Below, piece by piece: positions 26,956 to 36,792 of a stretch of 64,000 bases of DNA. The translations under genes and the position numbers were made by a program. How positions within the stretch are numbered: the first letter of the stretch is position 1; every line of letters starts with the position of its first letter. Source of the DNA: Rhodobacter sp. (lineage in GTDB: Bacteria; Pseudomonadota; Alphaproteobacteria; Rhodobacterales; Rhodobacteraceae); NCBI GenBank assembly GCA_027489175.1, contig JAIYAE010000004.1:62001-126000 (forward strand), read 5' to 3'. The notes under the pieces are model-generated. The model searched no databases. It saw nothing but the letters and a program-made list of their open reading frames with translations, and was not told the origin of the DNA.

Positions 26956-28941
26956 ATGCGCTGGATCATCCGTTTCGGGGCCGGGCTTGTGGCTGTTTTG
27001 CTTCTGGCCTTCGGCGTTCTGGCGCTGGTCCCGGCGGACCGTGTGGCCGCCGCTGTTTCCGCCCAGTTTGAGGCGATGACCGGCCGCAAGCTGACCCTGA
27101 CCGGTGAGGTGAGGCCGCGCCTCTGGCCAAGTCTGGGTGTCTCGACAGGGCCGGTCAGCATTGCCAACGCGGACTGGGCCGAGACGGACGCCCCCCTCTT
27201 CAAGGCCGAGAGCCTTGTGATCGACATCAACTATGGTGCGCTTCTCGGCGGGACGGTGCAGATTGAGGGCATCCGTGCCGACCAGCCGGAAATCGTGCTT
27301 GAGCGCGGCGCGGACGGGCGCGGCAGCTGGGATTTTGGCACGACCTCCGCCGTGGCAGGTGCCGATGCGGTGCCCGCCGCCGCCACCGCCTTCACGTTGG
27401 ACAATGGCACGATCACCGGTGGCAGCATCCGCTTCATCGACCGGCAGGCGGACCGTGTGATCGCACTGGATGGGGTGGATGCGACATTGGCCATCCCGGA
27501 CCTTGCCGGACCCTTCACCCTTGCGCTGACCGGCGTGACCAACGGCAAGCCTGTGGCGCTGGACCTGACCGGCGGCGTCTTTTCCGCCTTTGAGGCCGGG
27601 CGCGTCGTGCCCCTGACCGCCAACCTGACAGCCGGCGGGTCCTCCCTGTCCTTTGACGGTCGGGCTGGCCTTTCGCCTTTGGTCGCCGAAGGCGCGCTGG
27701 TGGCCGATCTGGGTGACTTGCCGGCGCTTGGGGGGTTGATCGGCGCCGACCTCTCCACCCCCGGTGCCGGACTTGGCCAGGACCGGCTGACGGCCACCGG
27801 CCAATTGACCCTGGACGGAACCGGGGCCGCCTACCTGCGTGAGGCAACTCTGGTGGCCGACAGCAATCAGCTTACCGGAGACATTGACCTGCGCCCCGGT
27901 GAAGCGCGGCCGAAATTGGTGGGACAGTTGACGGCAGGGCCGGTGGTCATTGGCGATGGGTCAAACAGCGAAGGCAGCGGCGAAACCGGCGGAACTGCCT
28001 CGGCAGGCTGGTCGACAGAAGACATCGACGTGTCTTCCCTTGGCAGTATCGATGCCGAACTGGTGCTGGTCGCGCCGTCCGTCGACTTTGGCAAGCTGAA
28101 GCTGGGCGAAACGCGGGTCAAGGTCACCATCGACCGCGCCCGAGCTGTTACCGAGATTCGCCAGATGGCGGCCTATGGTGGCCAGATCACCGGTGAGTTC
28201 GTTGTGAATGGCCGGGGTGGCTTGTCGGTCGGCGGCAAGCTTGCCTTTGCGGGCCTCGACATGCAGGCCGTGCTGCGCGACCTGGCAGGCTATGACCGTC
28301 TGGTCGCGGCTGGGGATCTCGACCTGCGCTTTCTGGGTGTCGGCAACTCGATTGCGGCGATCATGAACAGTCTGGAAGGCGAAGGCGCCTTTGAGCTTGG
28401 TCAGGGTGAGCTTCGGGGCCTCGACATTGCCACCATGCTGCAAACCCTAGACCCGGCCTATATCGGCGAGGACCAGAAGACCGCCTTCGACGGGCTGGCA
28501 GGAACCTTCACCATCGCAGGCGGGGTCTTGTCCAACAGTGATCTCAAATTGGTGGCCCCGCAGCTGACTGCCGCTGGTGCGGGCAATGTTGGCCTTGGGA
28601 CCCGCACGCTCGATTACCGGCTGCGACCCACAGCGCTTGCCGCGGCCGATGGCAGTGGCGGGGTCATGGTGCCGCTCTTGATCACCGGACCCTGGGCTGA
28701 TCCCAGCTTCCGCCTTGATCTGGAAAGCATCGCGCGTGAGAAGATGGAGGCCGAAGCCAAAGCCGCCGCTGCCGCAGCCGAAGCCGCCGCCAAGGCCGAG
28801 TTGGAGCAGCGCCTGCAGGATGAGCTTGGGATCACCGTAGCCCCGGACGAAAGCCTTGGCGACGCTGCCATTCGCGGCGCAGAAGAAGCGCTGCAGGATG
28901 AAACCCGGCAGATCCTTGAAGACATCCTCGGCACAGACTGA
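26956..28941 (+). CDS. AsmA family protein
   Basis: 661 residues. An N-terminal membrane anchor (about 8-28) is followed by the AsmA N-domain ([31 protein letters not shown]) and a long beta-rich repeat region, ending with the AsmA C-domain ([35 protein letters not shown]). The tail is an Ala/Glu-rich coiled coil (about 605-640). AsmA-like proteins are proposed to bridge the periplasm and move phospholipids to the outer membrane. Start at ATG 26956, with AGGAG 6 nt upstream. Confidence 0.93.
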   Translation: MRWIIRFGAGLVAVLLLAFGVLALVPADRVAAAVSAQFEAMTGRKLTLTGEVRPRLWPSLGVSTGPVSIANADWAETDAPLFKAESLVIDINYGALLGGTVQIEGIRADQPEIVLERGADGRGSWDFGTTSAVAGADAVPAAATAFTLDNGTITGGSIRFIDRQADRVIALDGVDATLAIPDLAGPFTLALTGVTNGKPVALDLTGGVFSAFEAGRVVPLTANLTAGGSSLSFDGRAGLSPLVAEGALVADLGDLPALGGLIGADLSTPGAGLGQDRLTATGQLTLDGTGAAYLREATLVADSNQLTGDIDLRPGEARPKLVGQLTAGPVVIGDGSNSEGSGETGGTASAGWSTEDIDVSSLGSIDAELVLVAPSVDFGKLKLGETRVKVTIDRARAVTEIRQMAAYGGQITGEFVVNGRGGLSVGGKLAFAGLDMQAVLRDLAGYDRLVAAGDLDLRFLGVGNSIAAIMNSLEGEGAFELGQGELRGLDIATMLQTLDPAYIGEDQKTAFDGLAGTFTIAGGVLSNSDLKLVAPQLTAAGAGNVGLGTRTLDYRLRPTALAAADGSGGVMVPLLITGPWADPSFRLDLESIAREKMEAEAKAAAAAAEAAAKAELEQRLQDELGITVAPDESLGDAAIRGAEEALQDETRQILEDILGTD

Positions 28942-28965
28942 CGGTCTGGCCCCGGCATGCCCCGC

Positions 28966-31170
28966 TCAGCGCAAGGCGCTTAGCAGGTCTGCGTGATCAT
29001 CCGTCCAGAAGGGGATCTGCGGTGCTGCCAGCGGCAGCCAGCGCGGGTCTTGCCCGATCTCGCCCAGGGCGGCCGTGCTGCGCGCCAAAGCCACCACGTT
29101 TGACGGCACGTCACCGCGCTCAAATGGCGTCCCTTCCGCACCGTCCGGCGCTGTGCGCTCCCAGACCCGCGCTTCAAGGCCCAGCGCTTGCGCAAGGCCC
29201 GAGAGGGGCAGCGTCAGATCGTAAAACCGGTTTGAGATGTGAAACAGCAGGATCCCGTCCTCGTTCAGTCGGTCCATGTAAAGCTGCACCGCCTCCAGCG
29301 TGGACAGGTGAACTGGAATGGCATCGGAACTGTAGGCGTCGATCACCAGGATGTCGTACTTCAGATCAGTCTGGCCCTGCAGCACGATCCGCGCATCGCC
29401 AAGATGCAGCTTGGCGCCCTGACCGCAGCGCGGCATGAAGTCGAACAGCGTCGGGTCCAGCGCGATATCCACGACCTTCTGGTCAATCTCGTAGAAATGC
29501 CAATCTTGCCCGGCCCGGATGTAACAGGCCATCGCTCCAATCCCGAGGCCGACGACACCCACTGTCTTTGCCCGCGCAGCGGTCTGGGTTGCCAGAACCT
29601 GCGCAAGCGGGCCGTTGAAGTGATAATAGTAAAGCGGGGTCGGGCGCTGCCCGATCTCGCTCAGCCGCTGGGCGCCATGCACGGTCGTGCCGTTCGAATA
29701 AAGCCTCAGGCCGTCCTCATCGTCGATGATATGCAGGCCGAAAAAGCTTCGGTCATAGATCACCCCCGCTTCGCGCCCAAAGACACCCCAGATGCCCATG
29801 ACACAGATCATCGCCACCACCGGCACCAGCCGCCGACGGTAAAGCACCAGATAGGCTACAGCCAGAAGGACCATCATCCCTGCAACCCGCAGGCTTACCG
29901 CAAGGTCGCCGATGACCGGCAGCACATCCAGAAGCGGCAGCAACAGGATCAAGGACAGCGCCATCCCCATCGCGATTTCCCGGGGCAGATTCCGGCTGCG
30001 CCCGGCCAACAACAGCACGCACAGCGCGACCGTGACCGGGTATTCCGTCAGCCGGTCAAACGCCACCGGCGCGATGATTGAGTTGAAGACCCCCCCAAGC
30101 GCGCCACCGACGGACATCGTCAGGTAGAACACCGTCAGATGCCGGGCATCCGGCCGCGCGTCGAACAACATCCGGTGCGCAGCCAGGCTGATGACGAAAT
30201 AGGCCGCCAGCATCGCCGTGAAGCTTGCGAGGGTGCCTGCCGGCTTGAAGCTGAAATAGATCAGCGGCAGTAGGGCCAGCGGCAAAACCAGCCGCAGCCG
30301 ATCTGCCGTCAGCGGCGACTTCACCGAAAAGACCAGCACGAAGGTTAACAGGTAAAGCGCAAGCGGGATCACCCAGACCAGCGGAAACGACCCAAGGTCA
30401 GTGCTGATCTTCGTCGTCACGCACAGCATCAGCGACGAGGGTAGAAAAGCCAGGAACGCCCAAAGCAGCAATTGCTCTGCCCGCAGCCCGCCCGAAACAG
30501 TGGTCACCGGGGTCTGAGGTTGGTCGGCCTGCACTGACCCTCGAGCAGCAAGACCGGACAACAGCAGCATCGGGCCAAGAACGACAAACCCGACCGACCA
30601 GCCGATCGAGATGGATGAGATTCCGAACAGCGGTTCTGCCACCAGCGGAAAGGCCAAAAGCGCGACCAAAGAACCGAAGTTGCTGGCGGCGTAAAGGAAA
30701 TAGGGGTCCTCGGCGCTTGGCCCGCCACTCCGCCGATACCAAGACTGGATCAACGGGGCATTGGCCGACAGAACCGCAAAGGGCAGGCCCACCCCCAGTG
30801 CATAAAGCCACAAGGTCTGGGTCACCACGGGTTCCGCCGGATCGTAGCTCCAGCTTTCCGGCACCGCCAGAGGCAGGGCCGTCAGCGCCAGGATCACCAG
30901 CCCGATATGCACGGCAATCTGCACGTTCACCGCCAGATAGCGGCTCATCAGATGGGCATAAAGATAGCCACCGATCAGCACGGTCTGGAAAAACAGCATC
31001 GCCGTGGTCCAGACCGCGGCGGCCCCACCGATCTGCGGCAGGACCATGCGGGTATAAAGCGGCTGGACGAAGAACAACAGCAGCGCACTGGTGAAGATCG
31101 TCGCGGTAAACAACAGGACAAGGGCGCCGCCGCGCTGCCGGGAAATCGCGCCAGTTGCCAGTTCCGTCAT
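28966..31170 (-). CDS. membrane protein fused to a spermidine-synthase-like domain
   Basis: 734 residues. About twelve membrane helices (first 480 residues) begin with FTATIFTSALLLFFVQPLY. They are joined to a soluble methyltransferase-fold domain of the spermidine synthase type, with GVVGLGIGAMACYI (nucleotide loop), WHFYEIDQKVVDIA, and DAYSSDAIPVHLSTLEA. The donor-substrate residues of real polyamine synthases are not fully verifiable. The fused architecture is known in bacteria, but the product is not. Start ATG 31170, with GAGG upstream. It is preceded by gcrA on the same strand. Confidence 0.9.
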   Translation of the reverse strand: MTELATGAISRQRGGALVLLFTATIFTSALLLFFVQPLYTRMVLPQIGGAAAVWTTAMLFFQTVLIGGYLYAHLMSRYLAVNVQIAVHIGLVILALTALPLAVPESWSYDPAEPVVTQTLWLYALGVGLPFAVLSANAPLIQSWYRRSGGPSAEDPYFLYAASNFGSLVALLAFPLVAEPLFGISSISIGWSVGFVVLGPMLLLSGLAARGSVQADQPQTPVTTVSGGLRAEQLLLWAFLAFLPSSLMLCVTTKISTDLGSFPLVWVIPLALYLLTFVLVFSVKSPLTADRLRLVLPLALLPLIYFSFKPAGTLASFTAMLAAYFVISLAAHRMLFDARPDARHLTVFYLTMSVGGALGGVFNSIIAPVAFDRLTEYPVTVALCVLLLAGRSRNLPREIAMGMALSLILLLPLLDVLPVIGDLAVSLRVAGMMVLLAVAYLVLYRRRLVPVVAMICVMGIWGVFGREAGVIYDRSFFGLHIIDDEDGLRLYSNGTTVHGAQRLSEIGQRPTPLYYYHFNGPLAQVLATQTAARAKTVGVVGLGIGAMACYIRAGQDWHFYEIDQKVVDIALDPTLFDFMPRCGQGAKLHLGDARIVLQGQTDLKYDILVIDAYSSDAIPVHLSTLEAVQLYMDRLNEDGILLFHISNRFYDLTLPLSGLAQALGLEARVWERTAPDGAEGTPFERGDVPSNVVALARSTAALGEIGQDPRWLPLAAPQIPFWTDDHADLLSALR

Positions 31171-31281
31171 TCCGTTCGCCTCATAGATGCCTGTTTGGCA
31201 ACAATGGCGGGAAATGTGGCGAAACAAAGCATAAATCGCGCAAATCGCGCGGCCTTTCGCGGCCGCGCTGCGCTACTGGGC

Positions 31282-31899
31282 TTAGCGACGCCGGTCGCGC
31301 CGGGCGCTCATCGGCTGGAAGGCGACGCCGACATGGGCCTCGCAATAGGGTTTGCCGGGCAGGCTGGGCAGGCCGCAGAACCAGAAATCATCCGTAGCCG
31401 GGTCGCCGATCGGCCATTTGCAGGTCCGCTCGGTCAGTTCCATCAGCGTCAGACGCTTCGCGCGCTTTTCAACTTCGCGCACGCTGGCCAGGGCCTCGGG
31501 GCTGATTTCGTTCAGGCTTGGCTGCGGTGGCAAAGGCTGTCCCGCCGGAATGATCGCTTTGCGCACGGGCAAGGGCGTCACGTTCGAAACCGGCGGCGCT
31601 GCAGCCGGGGCTACAGGCGCACGCGGCGCTTCCGCACGGGGCGCTGCAGGTTCGGCCCGCGGTGTAGCGGGTTCAGGTCGTGCCGCCATCGGCGCAGCTG
31701 CGGCCGGGGCCGCCGGGGCAGGTGCTGCCTCTTCGTCCTCATCCTTGCCGCCAACGCGGTTCGACAGGCCCAACCGGTGCACCTTGCCGATCACCGCGTT
31801 ACGGGTCACGCCACCCAGTTCTTTGGCGATCTGGCTGGCCGACTGACCCTCGCCCCACATGCGCTTGAGCGTCTCGACGCGCTCGTCGGTCCAGGACAT
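31282..31899 (-). CDS. gcrA: GcrA cell-cycle regulator
   Basis: 205 residues. The N-terminal helix-turn-helix begins MSWTDERVETLKRMWGEG and continues with SASQIAKELGGVTRNAVIGK, the GcrA signature. A long Ala/Pro-rich linker follows (about 57-115), and the C-terminal domain has Cys and His residues (TCKWPIGDP, FWFCGLPSLPG, PYCEAH). In Caulobacter GcrA recruits sigma-70 RNA polymerase at GANTC-methylated promoters. This gene is diagnostic of Alphaproteobacteria. It is a single-copy core gene here, between a GNAT and the fused membrane protein. Confidence 0.97.
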   Translation of the reverse strand: MSWTDERVETLKRMWGEGQSASQIAKELGGVTRNAVIGKVHRLGLSNRVGGKDEDEEAAPAPAAPAAAAPMAARPEPATPRAEPAAPRAEAPRAPVAPAAAPPVSNVTPLPVRKAIIPAGQPLPPQPSLNEISPEALASVREVEKRAKRLTLMELTERTCKWPIGDPATDDFWFCGLPSLPGKPYCEAHVGVAFQPMSARRDRRR

Positions 31900-31971
31900 C
31901 TTGCTCTCCGGCTTTCACATTTCCGGTGCATTGTATCCGGGTGGGGCAGGGGGCCGCAAGGGCGGGCGGCA

Positions 31972-32424
31972 CTATCGCGGTAAACCGGCCTCATTCCAGT
32001 CATACATCACGATATCCGGGGTCTCGGCGCCACCTTCGGCACGGTAAAGGGCACGCGCTGCGCTGTTGGCTGCCTCGGTCGTCACCCATGACGTCTGGCA
32101 GCCACGCGCCCGGCCCGCAGCCCGGATCGCCTGCAAGAGCGCCCGACCGATGCCCTGCCGTTGCGCGGGGGCATTTACCCCCAACTCATTGATGAACAAG
32201 GTCGGCGGTTTGTCAGGGTGGTCGATGACCGTGCCCGAGGCGAAACCGACCACCGCTTTGGTCAGGATCGCCAGCATCAAGAGATTGCGCGGGTCAGGCT
32301 GACCATCCGGCCCCAAAGTGCGCCGGGCCCAGTCGCGGCGGGCCGGTCCATCGAAGACATCGGCCTGCAAGACCAACTCCAGGTCCGAAGGCCCCGCCTC
32401 ACGGATATGCCAGGCTTCTTGCAT
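31972..32424 (-). CDS. GNAT N-acetyltransferase
   Basis: 150 residues. Single GNAT domain: IREAGPSDLELVLQAD, AILTKAVVGFASGTV, INELGVNAPAQRQGIGRALL (acetyl-CoA loop Q-R-Q-G-I-G-R), and AARALYRAEGGAE near the end. The sequence is similar in style to aminoglycoside-type acetyltransferases, but no drug target can be assigned. Start ATG 32424 follows a G-rich ribosome site; GTG 32430 is an alternative. It lies between gcrA and the Hint gene on the same strand. Confidence 0.9.
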   Translation of the reverse strand: MQEAWHIREAGPSDLELVLQADVFDGPARRDWARRTLGPDGQPDPRNLLMLAILTKAVVGFASGTVIDHPDKPPTLFINELGVNAPAQRQGIGRALLQAIRAAGRARGCQTSWVTTEAANSAARALYRAEGGAETPDIVMYDWNEAGLPR

Positions 32425-32457
32425 CCGCACCCCCCCGTTCCGGTGCAGTTTTCCGGA

Positions 32458-33483
32458 TCAGCCCGGCAATCGCAAGGCCCGCGCCTCGGACATCCGCAGC
32501 GTCGGGAAGGCTGCTCGCCGGCGCTCCAGCGCCTGATCCGGGAACAGCACCTCGATCTCCTGGCGCTGGGCGGAGCTCAATGTGCCAAGACCGCTTTCAC
32601 CGAGGTGCAGGCTTTCCGACAACGCCCCTTCGGACAGGATCACCTCATGGCGGTCAAACAGCATATGCAGATACGTCACCCCCGCCAATGGCACCACCTG
32701 ACGCACAGTCGCGCCGTTCAGCAGGGCCTGGGCCGGCACCAGAATCTGATCTTCCCCGAAGTAGACCTGCGCCCGCCAATCGTTCAACAGAACCCGGTGC
32801 CGCGGCGAAATCAGCAAGGCCCGTTCGTTGCCCAGTACGCCGGATTCAAGTCGCAATGGCCGCAGATCCTCGCGCAGCGCCATTTCCGATGGCGAGACCC
32901 ACCGCCGCCCGATCCAGCGCAGCGGCTGCGAACCGTTGTCGAGGGTCGAGATCAGGTCGCCGGGCTGCAACTCTTCCACCGGGCGCGGGCCGTCGGGGGT
33001 GTCGATCCGCGTGCCAAGCGCAAAGGCAAACGGGCTCTTGCGTGCCTTGCCAGTGGCCGACCCGGCCAGTGCGACAGCGTCCATGGATGGAACAACGGGC
33101 GCGTGGCTGCCCCCCGTCGCATCAATGGCCTCACCCTGCAGCAATGGGGCGCCGACCCCATCGACCAGCGCTCCGGTCGCAGCATCCTCGGCAACAAGGC
33201 CAATGGCAGCCCCGTCCAGTTCCAGCAGGCGAAACATGTGCGGGATCTCTGACCCTGCTGGAGATGTGGCCCGGATCCGCGCACCAAGCGTCACCGCCTG
33301 CCCAGCCTTGCCACTTGGGCTACCGGGGATGACGACCAGACCGGCCAACCCCGTTTCGGCCAGCAACACTGCACTGGCGCCTGCGGCCACGGCAAAACGC
33401 TGGCCGGGCCGTTCAGGCACTGCAAGCAGGCCCGTTGCCCCGTCCGGGGTCAGTGCGAAAAACGTAATCTGGTATGTTGCCAT
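32458..33483 (-). CDS. Hint (Hedgehog/intein) domain protein lacking catalytic cysteine
   Basis: 341 residues. The Hint_2 domain spans about 150-300: GTRIDTPDGPRPVEELQPGD, SPRHRVLLNDW, and QILVPAQALLNG are standard. In splicing-type Hint domains the block starts with Cys (CFxxGT); here the position reads Ala153-Phe-Ala-Leu-Gly-Thr, and the whole protein has no cysteine, so self-cleavage by the usual route is not expected. The first 145 residues are beta-rich and unrecognised. ATG 33483 has GGGGA 6 nt upstream. Hint_2 proteins are frequent in the Rhodobacterales, and their role is unknown. Confidence 0.9.
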   Translation of the reverse strand: MATYQITFFALTPDGATGLLAVPERPGQRFAVAAGASAVLLAETGLAGLVVIPGSPSGKAGQAVTLGARIRATSPAGSEIPHMFRLLELDGAAIGLVAEDAATGALVDGVGAPLLQGEAIDATGGSHAPVVPSMDAVALAGSATGKARKSPFAFALGTRIDTPDGPRPVEELQPGDLISTLDNGSQPLRWIGRRWVSPSEMALREDLRPLRLESGVLGNERALLISPRHRVLLNDWRAQVYFGEDQILVPAQALLNGATVRQVVPLAGVTYLHMLFDRHEVILSEGALSESLHLGESGLGTLSSAQRQEIEVLFPDQALERRRAAFPTLRMSEARALRLPG

Positions 33484-33922
33484 GCCATTCCCCAAGGCCC
33501 TGGCGATGCCGGACTGACCGCGCCCCAAAGCGTCAGTCCCGCAGTGTCAAAGCCCCGATCGGCGTCCCCACCGTTCGTTGCTGCGACGTGTGGCACAAAG
33601 TTTGCAACAATTCGAGGGGATTTGTCCGTGGTCCTTGCAGCGTCCGGGGACCACGGACTGGCGGCGGTGGATTTCCACTTTACCGGTCGGCTCCTGCGCG
33701 ATATGCAGCCGATATGGCTGACCGGACCTTCCCCATTTCTGCCCTGCGCCGACGCTGACGCGTCCTGCGCTGCGCGTTCCGCAGTCCCGGCCGTTTTCGC
33801 GGCAAGCTTCCCCGCGTTGACTAAAGCCCGGCCCTCAGGCACCCATTGCCCTCATGTCTCAGCCTGACAGTGCCGTCCGTTCTTTCCCCGATCCATCCAC
33901 CGATCCTGCAAGGACCAACCCG
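33484..33922. promoter_or_regulatory. 439-bp divergent intergenic region with an 11-bp inverted repeat
   Basis: Longest noncoding stretch in the window, between the divergent Hint gene and argD. It contains a perfect 11-bp inverted repeat (33624-33634 and 33648-33658, 13-nt loop) without a following T run, so it may be an operator or part of a structured RNA. The argD ribosome site (AAGGA) lies at its right end. I see no tRNA and no small open frame with a convincing start. Confidence 0.45.
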
Positions 33923-35113
33923 ATGATCCCGACCGTCTTGCCGACTTACAACCGCGCGCCCCTGGCTTTTGTGCAGGGCTCCGGCAGCTGGCTTCTGGCC
34001 GAGGATGGTCGCCGATACCTTGATCTTGGCGCGGGCATTGCGGTGAACGCCCTTGGCCATGCCCATCCAGCGCTGGTGCAGGCGCTGACCGATCAGGCGG
34101 CGAAGGTCTGGCACGTGTCGAACGTCTACACGATCCCCGAACAGCAGCGGCTGGCTGACCTTCTGGTGGCCGAGACGTTTGCCGACAGCGTGTTCTTCAC
34201 CAATTCCGGCACCGAAGCGGCCGAGCTTGCGATCAAGATGGCCCGCAAGTTCCATTATGAGAACGGTCAGCCAGAGCGGACCCAAATCATCGCCTTCGAA
34301 GGTGCATTTCACGGGCGGTCCACTGGCGCCATCGCGGCGGCGGGATCGGAAAAGATGGTCAAGGGCTTCGGCCCCCTAATGCCGGGCTTCACCCATCTGA
34401 AATGGCCAACCCGCGATCAGGGCCATGATGCGATCCGCGCCGCCATCACCGACCAGACCTGCGCCGTGATGATCGAGCCGATCCAGGGCGAAGGCGGCAT
34501 CCGCCCCGTCCCCGACCAATGCCTGAAAGGCCTGCGTGACCTGTGCGATGCCACCGGCACGCTTCTGATCTTTGACGAGGTGCAGTGCGGCATGGGCCGC
34601 ACCGGTCGCCTTTTCGCGCATGAATGGGCGGGCGTGACCCCGGACATTATGATGGTCGCCAAAGGCATCGGCGGTGGCTTTCCCCTGGGCGCGGTTCTGG
34701 CCACCGAACGCGCCGCCCTCGGCATGACTGCGGGCACGCATGGCTCCACCTATGGCGGCAACCCCTTGGGCTGCGCCGTCGGGGCCAAGGTGACCGAGAT
34801 CATCTCCGACCCCGCCTTTCTGGCTGAGGTGGCCCGCAAGGGTGCCCTCTTCCGTCAGGGCCTCGAAAGCCTTGTCGCGCGCCACCCGCAGGTGTTCGAA
34901 GGCGTCAGGGGCGAAGGCCTCATGCTGGGCCTGAAATGCAAACCCGCCCCGGCCGATGTGGTCAAGGCAGGTTACGGCGCGGGCGTCCTGACCGTTGCCG
35001 CCGCCGACAACGTCCTGCGCCTTCTTCCCGCGCTCAACATCCCGGATGCCGACATCTCCGAGGCCCTCACCCGCCTTGATCAGGCCGCCACTAGCCTCGA
35101 ACACGCAGCCTGA
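33923..35113 (+). CDS. argD: acetylornithine aminotransferase
   Basis: 396 residues, class III PLP aminotransferase. It forms N-acetylornithine from the semialdehyde using glutamate in arginine synthesis, and may also act in lysine synthesis. Motifs: LDLGAGIAVNALGHAHP, FTNSGTEAAELAIKMAR, FEGAFHGRSTGAIAA, LIFDEVQCGMGRTG, and the PLP-lysine region VAKGIGGGFPLGA. Start ATG 33923 with AAGGA 8 nt upstream. The earlier ATG at 33854 would add 23 unlikely residues. argF follows 72 nt later. Confidence 0.95.
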   Translation: MIPTVLPTYNRAPLAFVQGSGSWLLAEDGRRYLDLGAGIAVNALGHAHPALVQALTDQAAKVWHVSNVYTIPEQQRLADLLVAETFADSVFFTNSGTEAAELAIKMARKFHYENGQPERTQIIAFEGAFHGRSTGAIAAAGSEKMVKGFGPLMPGFTHLKWPTRDQGHDAIRAAITDQTCAVMIEPIQGEGGIRPVPDQCLKGLRDLCDATGTLLIFDEVQCGMGRTGRLFAHEWAGVTPDIMMVAKGIGGGFPLGAVLATERAALGMTAGTHGSTYGGNPLGCAVGAKVTEIISDPAFLAEVARKGALFRQGLESLVARHPQVFEGVRGEGLMLGLKCKPAPADVVKAGYGAGVLTVAAADNVLRLLPALNIPDADISEALTRLDQAATSLEHAA

Positions 35114-35125
35114 TTTCATTCTGGT

Positions 35126-35170
35126 CCAAATATCCTGGGGGTCCGGGGGCAAAGCCCCTGGCCTCTGGCC
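35126..35170 (+). repeat. intergenic palindromic repeat between argD and argF
   Basis: The 72-nt gap between argD and argF holds CCAAATATCC, a G-rich run and then a hairpin: CCGGGGGC (35143-35150), loop AAA, GCCCCTGG (35154-35161), with one G-U pair. Similar AAATA(T/C)(C/T)CC plus G-rich hairpin elements occur at about 40522 and 63841. It could slow RNA polymerase between the two genes. Element boundaries are approximate. Confidence 0.6.
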
Positions 35171-35185
35171 AAAAAGCGAAACGAC

Positions 35186-36112
35186 ATGAAACACTTCCTT
35201 GATATCCACAAGACTGACCCAGCGGACCTCCGGGCCATGATCGACAGCGCCCAGGCGATGAAGACCGCCCGCAACGGCCGCCCCAAGGGCACGCCCGATG
35301 ATGACCAGCCCCTCAAGGGCCAGATGGTGGCACTCATCTTCGAAAAACCCTCGACCCGCACCCGCGTGTCCTTTGACGTCGGCGTGCGCCAGATGGGCGG
35401 CGAAACCATGGTCCTCTCCGGCAAGGAAATGCAGCTTGGCCATGGCGAGACGATTGCCGACACCGCCCGGGTTCTGTCGCGCTACGTCGACCTCATCATG
35501 ATCCGCACCTTTGAAGAGGCGACCCTGCTGGAAATGGCCGAACACGCCACCGTCCCGGTGATCAACGGCCTGACGAACCGCACCCATCCCTGCCAGATCA
35601 TGGCCGACGTGATGACTTATGAGGAACATCGCGGCCCGATCAAGGGCAAAAAGGTGGTCTGGTGTGGCGATGGCAACAACGTCTGCGGCTCATTCCTGCA
35701 TGCCGCCGGGCAGTTCGGTTTCGACTTCACCTTCACCGGGCCCGAGACGCTCGACCCCGAGGAGAAATTCCTCCAGTTCGCCCGCGACAAGGGCAGCCGC
35801 ATCACCATCCAGCGTGACCCCTTCACCGCCGTCGAAGGCGCTGACCTTGTGGTGACCGACACCTGGGTCTCGATGCACGACCCCGAAAGCGCCAAGGAAC
35901 GCCGCCACAATCAGCTGCGCCCCTATCAGGTGAACGAACAACTGATGACCCGCGCCAAACCCGACGCGCTTTTCATGCATTGCCTGCCCGCCCACCGCAA
36001 TGATGAGGCGACAAGCGCCGTGATGGACGGCCCCCATTCGGTGATCTTTGATGAGGCCGAAAACCGCCTGCACGCCCAAAAAGCCGTCATGCGCTGGTGC
36101 CTTGGGGTCTAG
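35186..36112 (+). CDS. argF: ornithine carbamoyltransferase
   Basis: 308 residues. Joins carbamoyl phosphate and ornithine to citrulline. Carbamoyl-phosphate binding motif [20 protein letters not shown], then [12 protein letters not shown], the ornithine-binding region [12 protein letters not shown], and [11 protein letters not shown] with the catalytic Cys. The length is normal. It is coexpressed with argD, and it uses the product of carB (6.6-9.9 kb). Confidence 0.97.
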   Translation: MKHFLDIHKTDPADLRAMIDSAQAMKTARNGRPKGTPDDDQPLKGQMVALIFEKPSTRTRVSFDVGVRQMGGETMVLSGKEMQLGHGETIADTARVLSRYVDLIMIRTFEEATLLEMAEHATVPVINGLTNRTHPCQIMADVMTYEEHRGPIKGKKVVWCGDGNNVCGSFLHAAGQFGFDFTFTGPETLDPEEKFLQFARDKGSRITIQRDPFTAVEGADLVVTDTWVSMHDPESAKERRHNQLRPYQVNEQLMTRAKPDALFMHCLPAHRNDEATSAVMDGPHSVIFDEAENRLHAQKAVMRWCLGV

Positions 36113-36118
36113 GGTCGG

Positions 36119-36682
36119 ATGCTCGGTCCTCGGATCTCTGGTCCAAAGATCGAGGTCCGCCTTCGCCGCCCGGTGCCCAAGGACGCCTTGACCCGGGCCG
36201 CCCTCGGGGCATCGGCTGAGATTGTCCGGATGTATGGCAGCCTGATCGACAGCCAGCCCGTGCTTGGGAAAGATGAGGCAAACTGCTGGCTTCGCGCCTT
36301 GCTGAAACATCCCCATGCGTGGGTGATCGAAGCTGATGGCGCGCTGGTCGGCGATGTGCGCCTGAACGATCTGAATCCGGACGACCGTCGCGCGCGGCTG
36401 GCCATCGGTCTTTTCCACCCGCGTCATCTTGGTCAGGGCATCGGCCGCACGGCAATCCAACTGCTGCTTGAAAAAGCCTTCGGCCCCCTTGGTCTGAACC
36501 GTGTCGACCTGCGGGTTCTGGCCTACAACCGCCGTGCCATCCGTTGTTACGAAGCCTGCGGGTTTGTCCGTGAAGGGGTTGAAAGGCAGTCTGCCCGCGT
36601 CGGCGACGCCTGGCATGACGACTGGATCATGGCGATCCTTGCGCATGAGTACCGCGAACGCCTTGGCCACAGTCCCGGCTAA
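36119..36682 (+). CDS. GNAT N-acetyltransferase
   Basis: 187 residues. GNAT fold of the RimJ/RimL type: LRRPVPKDALTRAALGA, HAWVIEADGALVGDVRLND, RARLAIGLFHPRHLGQGIGR (acetyl-CoA loop), LNRVDLRVLAYNRRAIRCYE, and CGFVREGVERQSARV. The substrate is unknown. It starts 6 nt after the argF stop, so it is probably transcribed with argDF, but this alone does not link it to arginine. Confidence 0.88.
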   Translation: MLGPRISGPKIEVRLRRPVPKDALTRAALGASAEIVRMYGSLIDSQPVLGKDEANCWLRALLKHPHAWVIEADGALVGDVRLNDLNPDDRRARLAIGLFHPRHLGQGIGRTAIQLLLEKAFGPLGLNRVDLRVLAYNRRAIRCYEACGFVREGVERQSARVGDAWHDDWIMAILAHEYRERLGHSPG

Positions 36683-36792
36683 AGCACCGTTCTTCCCGTC
36701 AGAGCGAAGCCCCGGGTGTCCGCCAGGCCCCAGTTAACCTTGACAGGGGGGATGGCCGCGCACAAACCTCTGCCCCTGAAAGTGAGGCCCCA

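Noticed and set aside
33817-33850. TTGACT as a -35 promoter element for argD
   Set aside because: No acceptable -10 element lies at 16-18 bp spacing, so it cannot be called.
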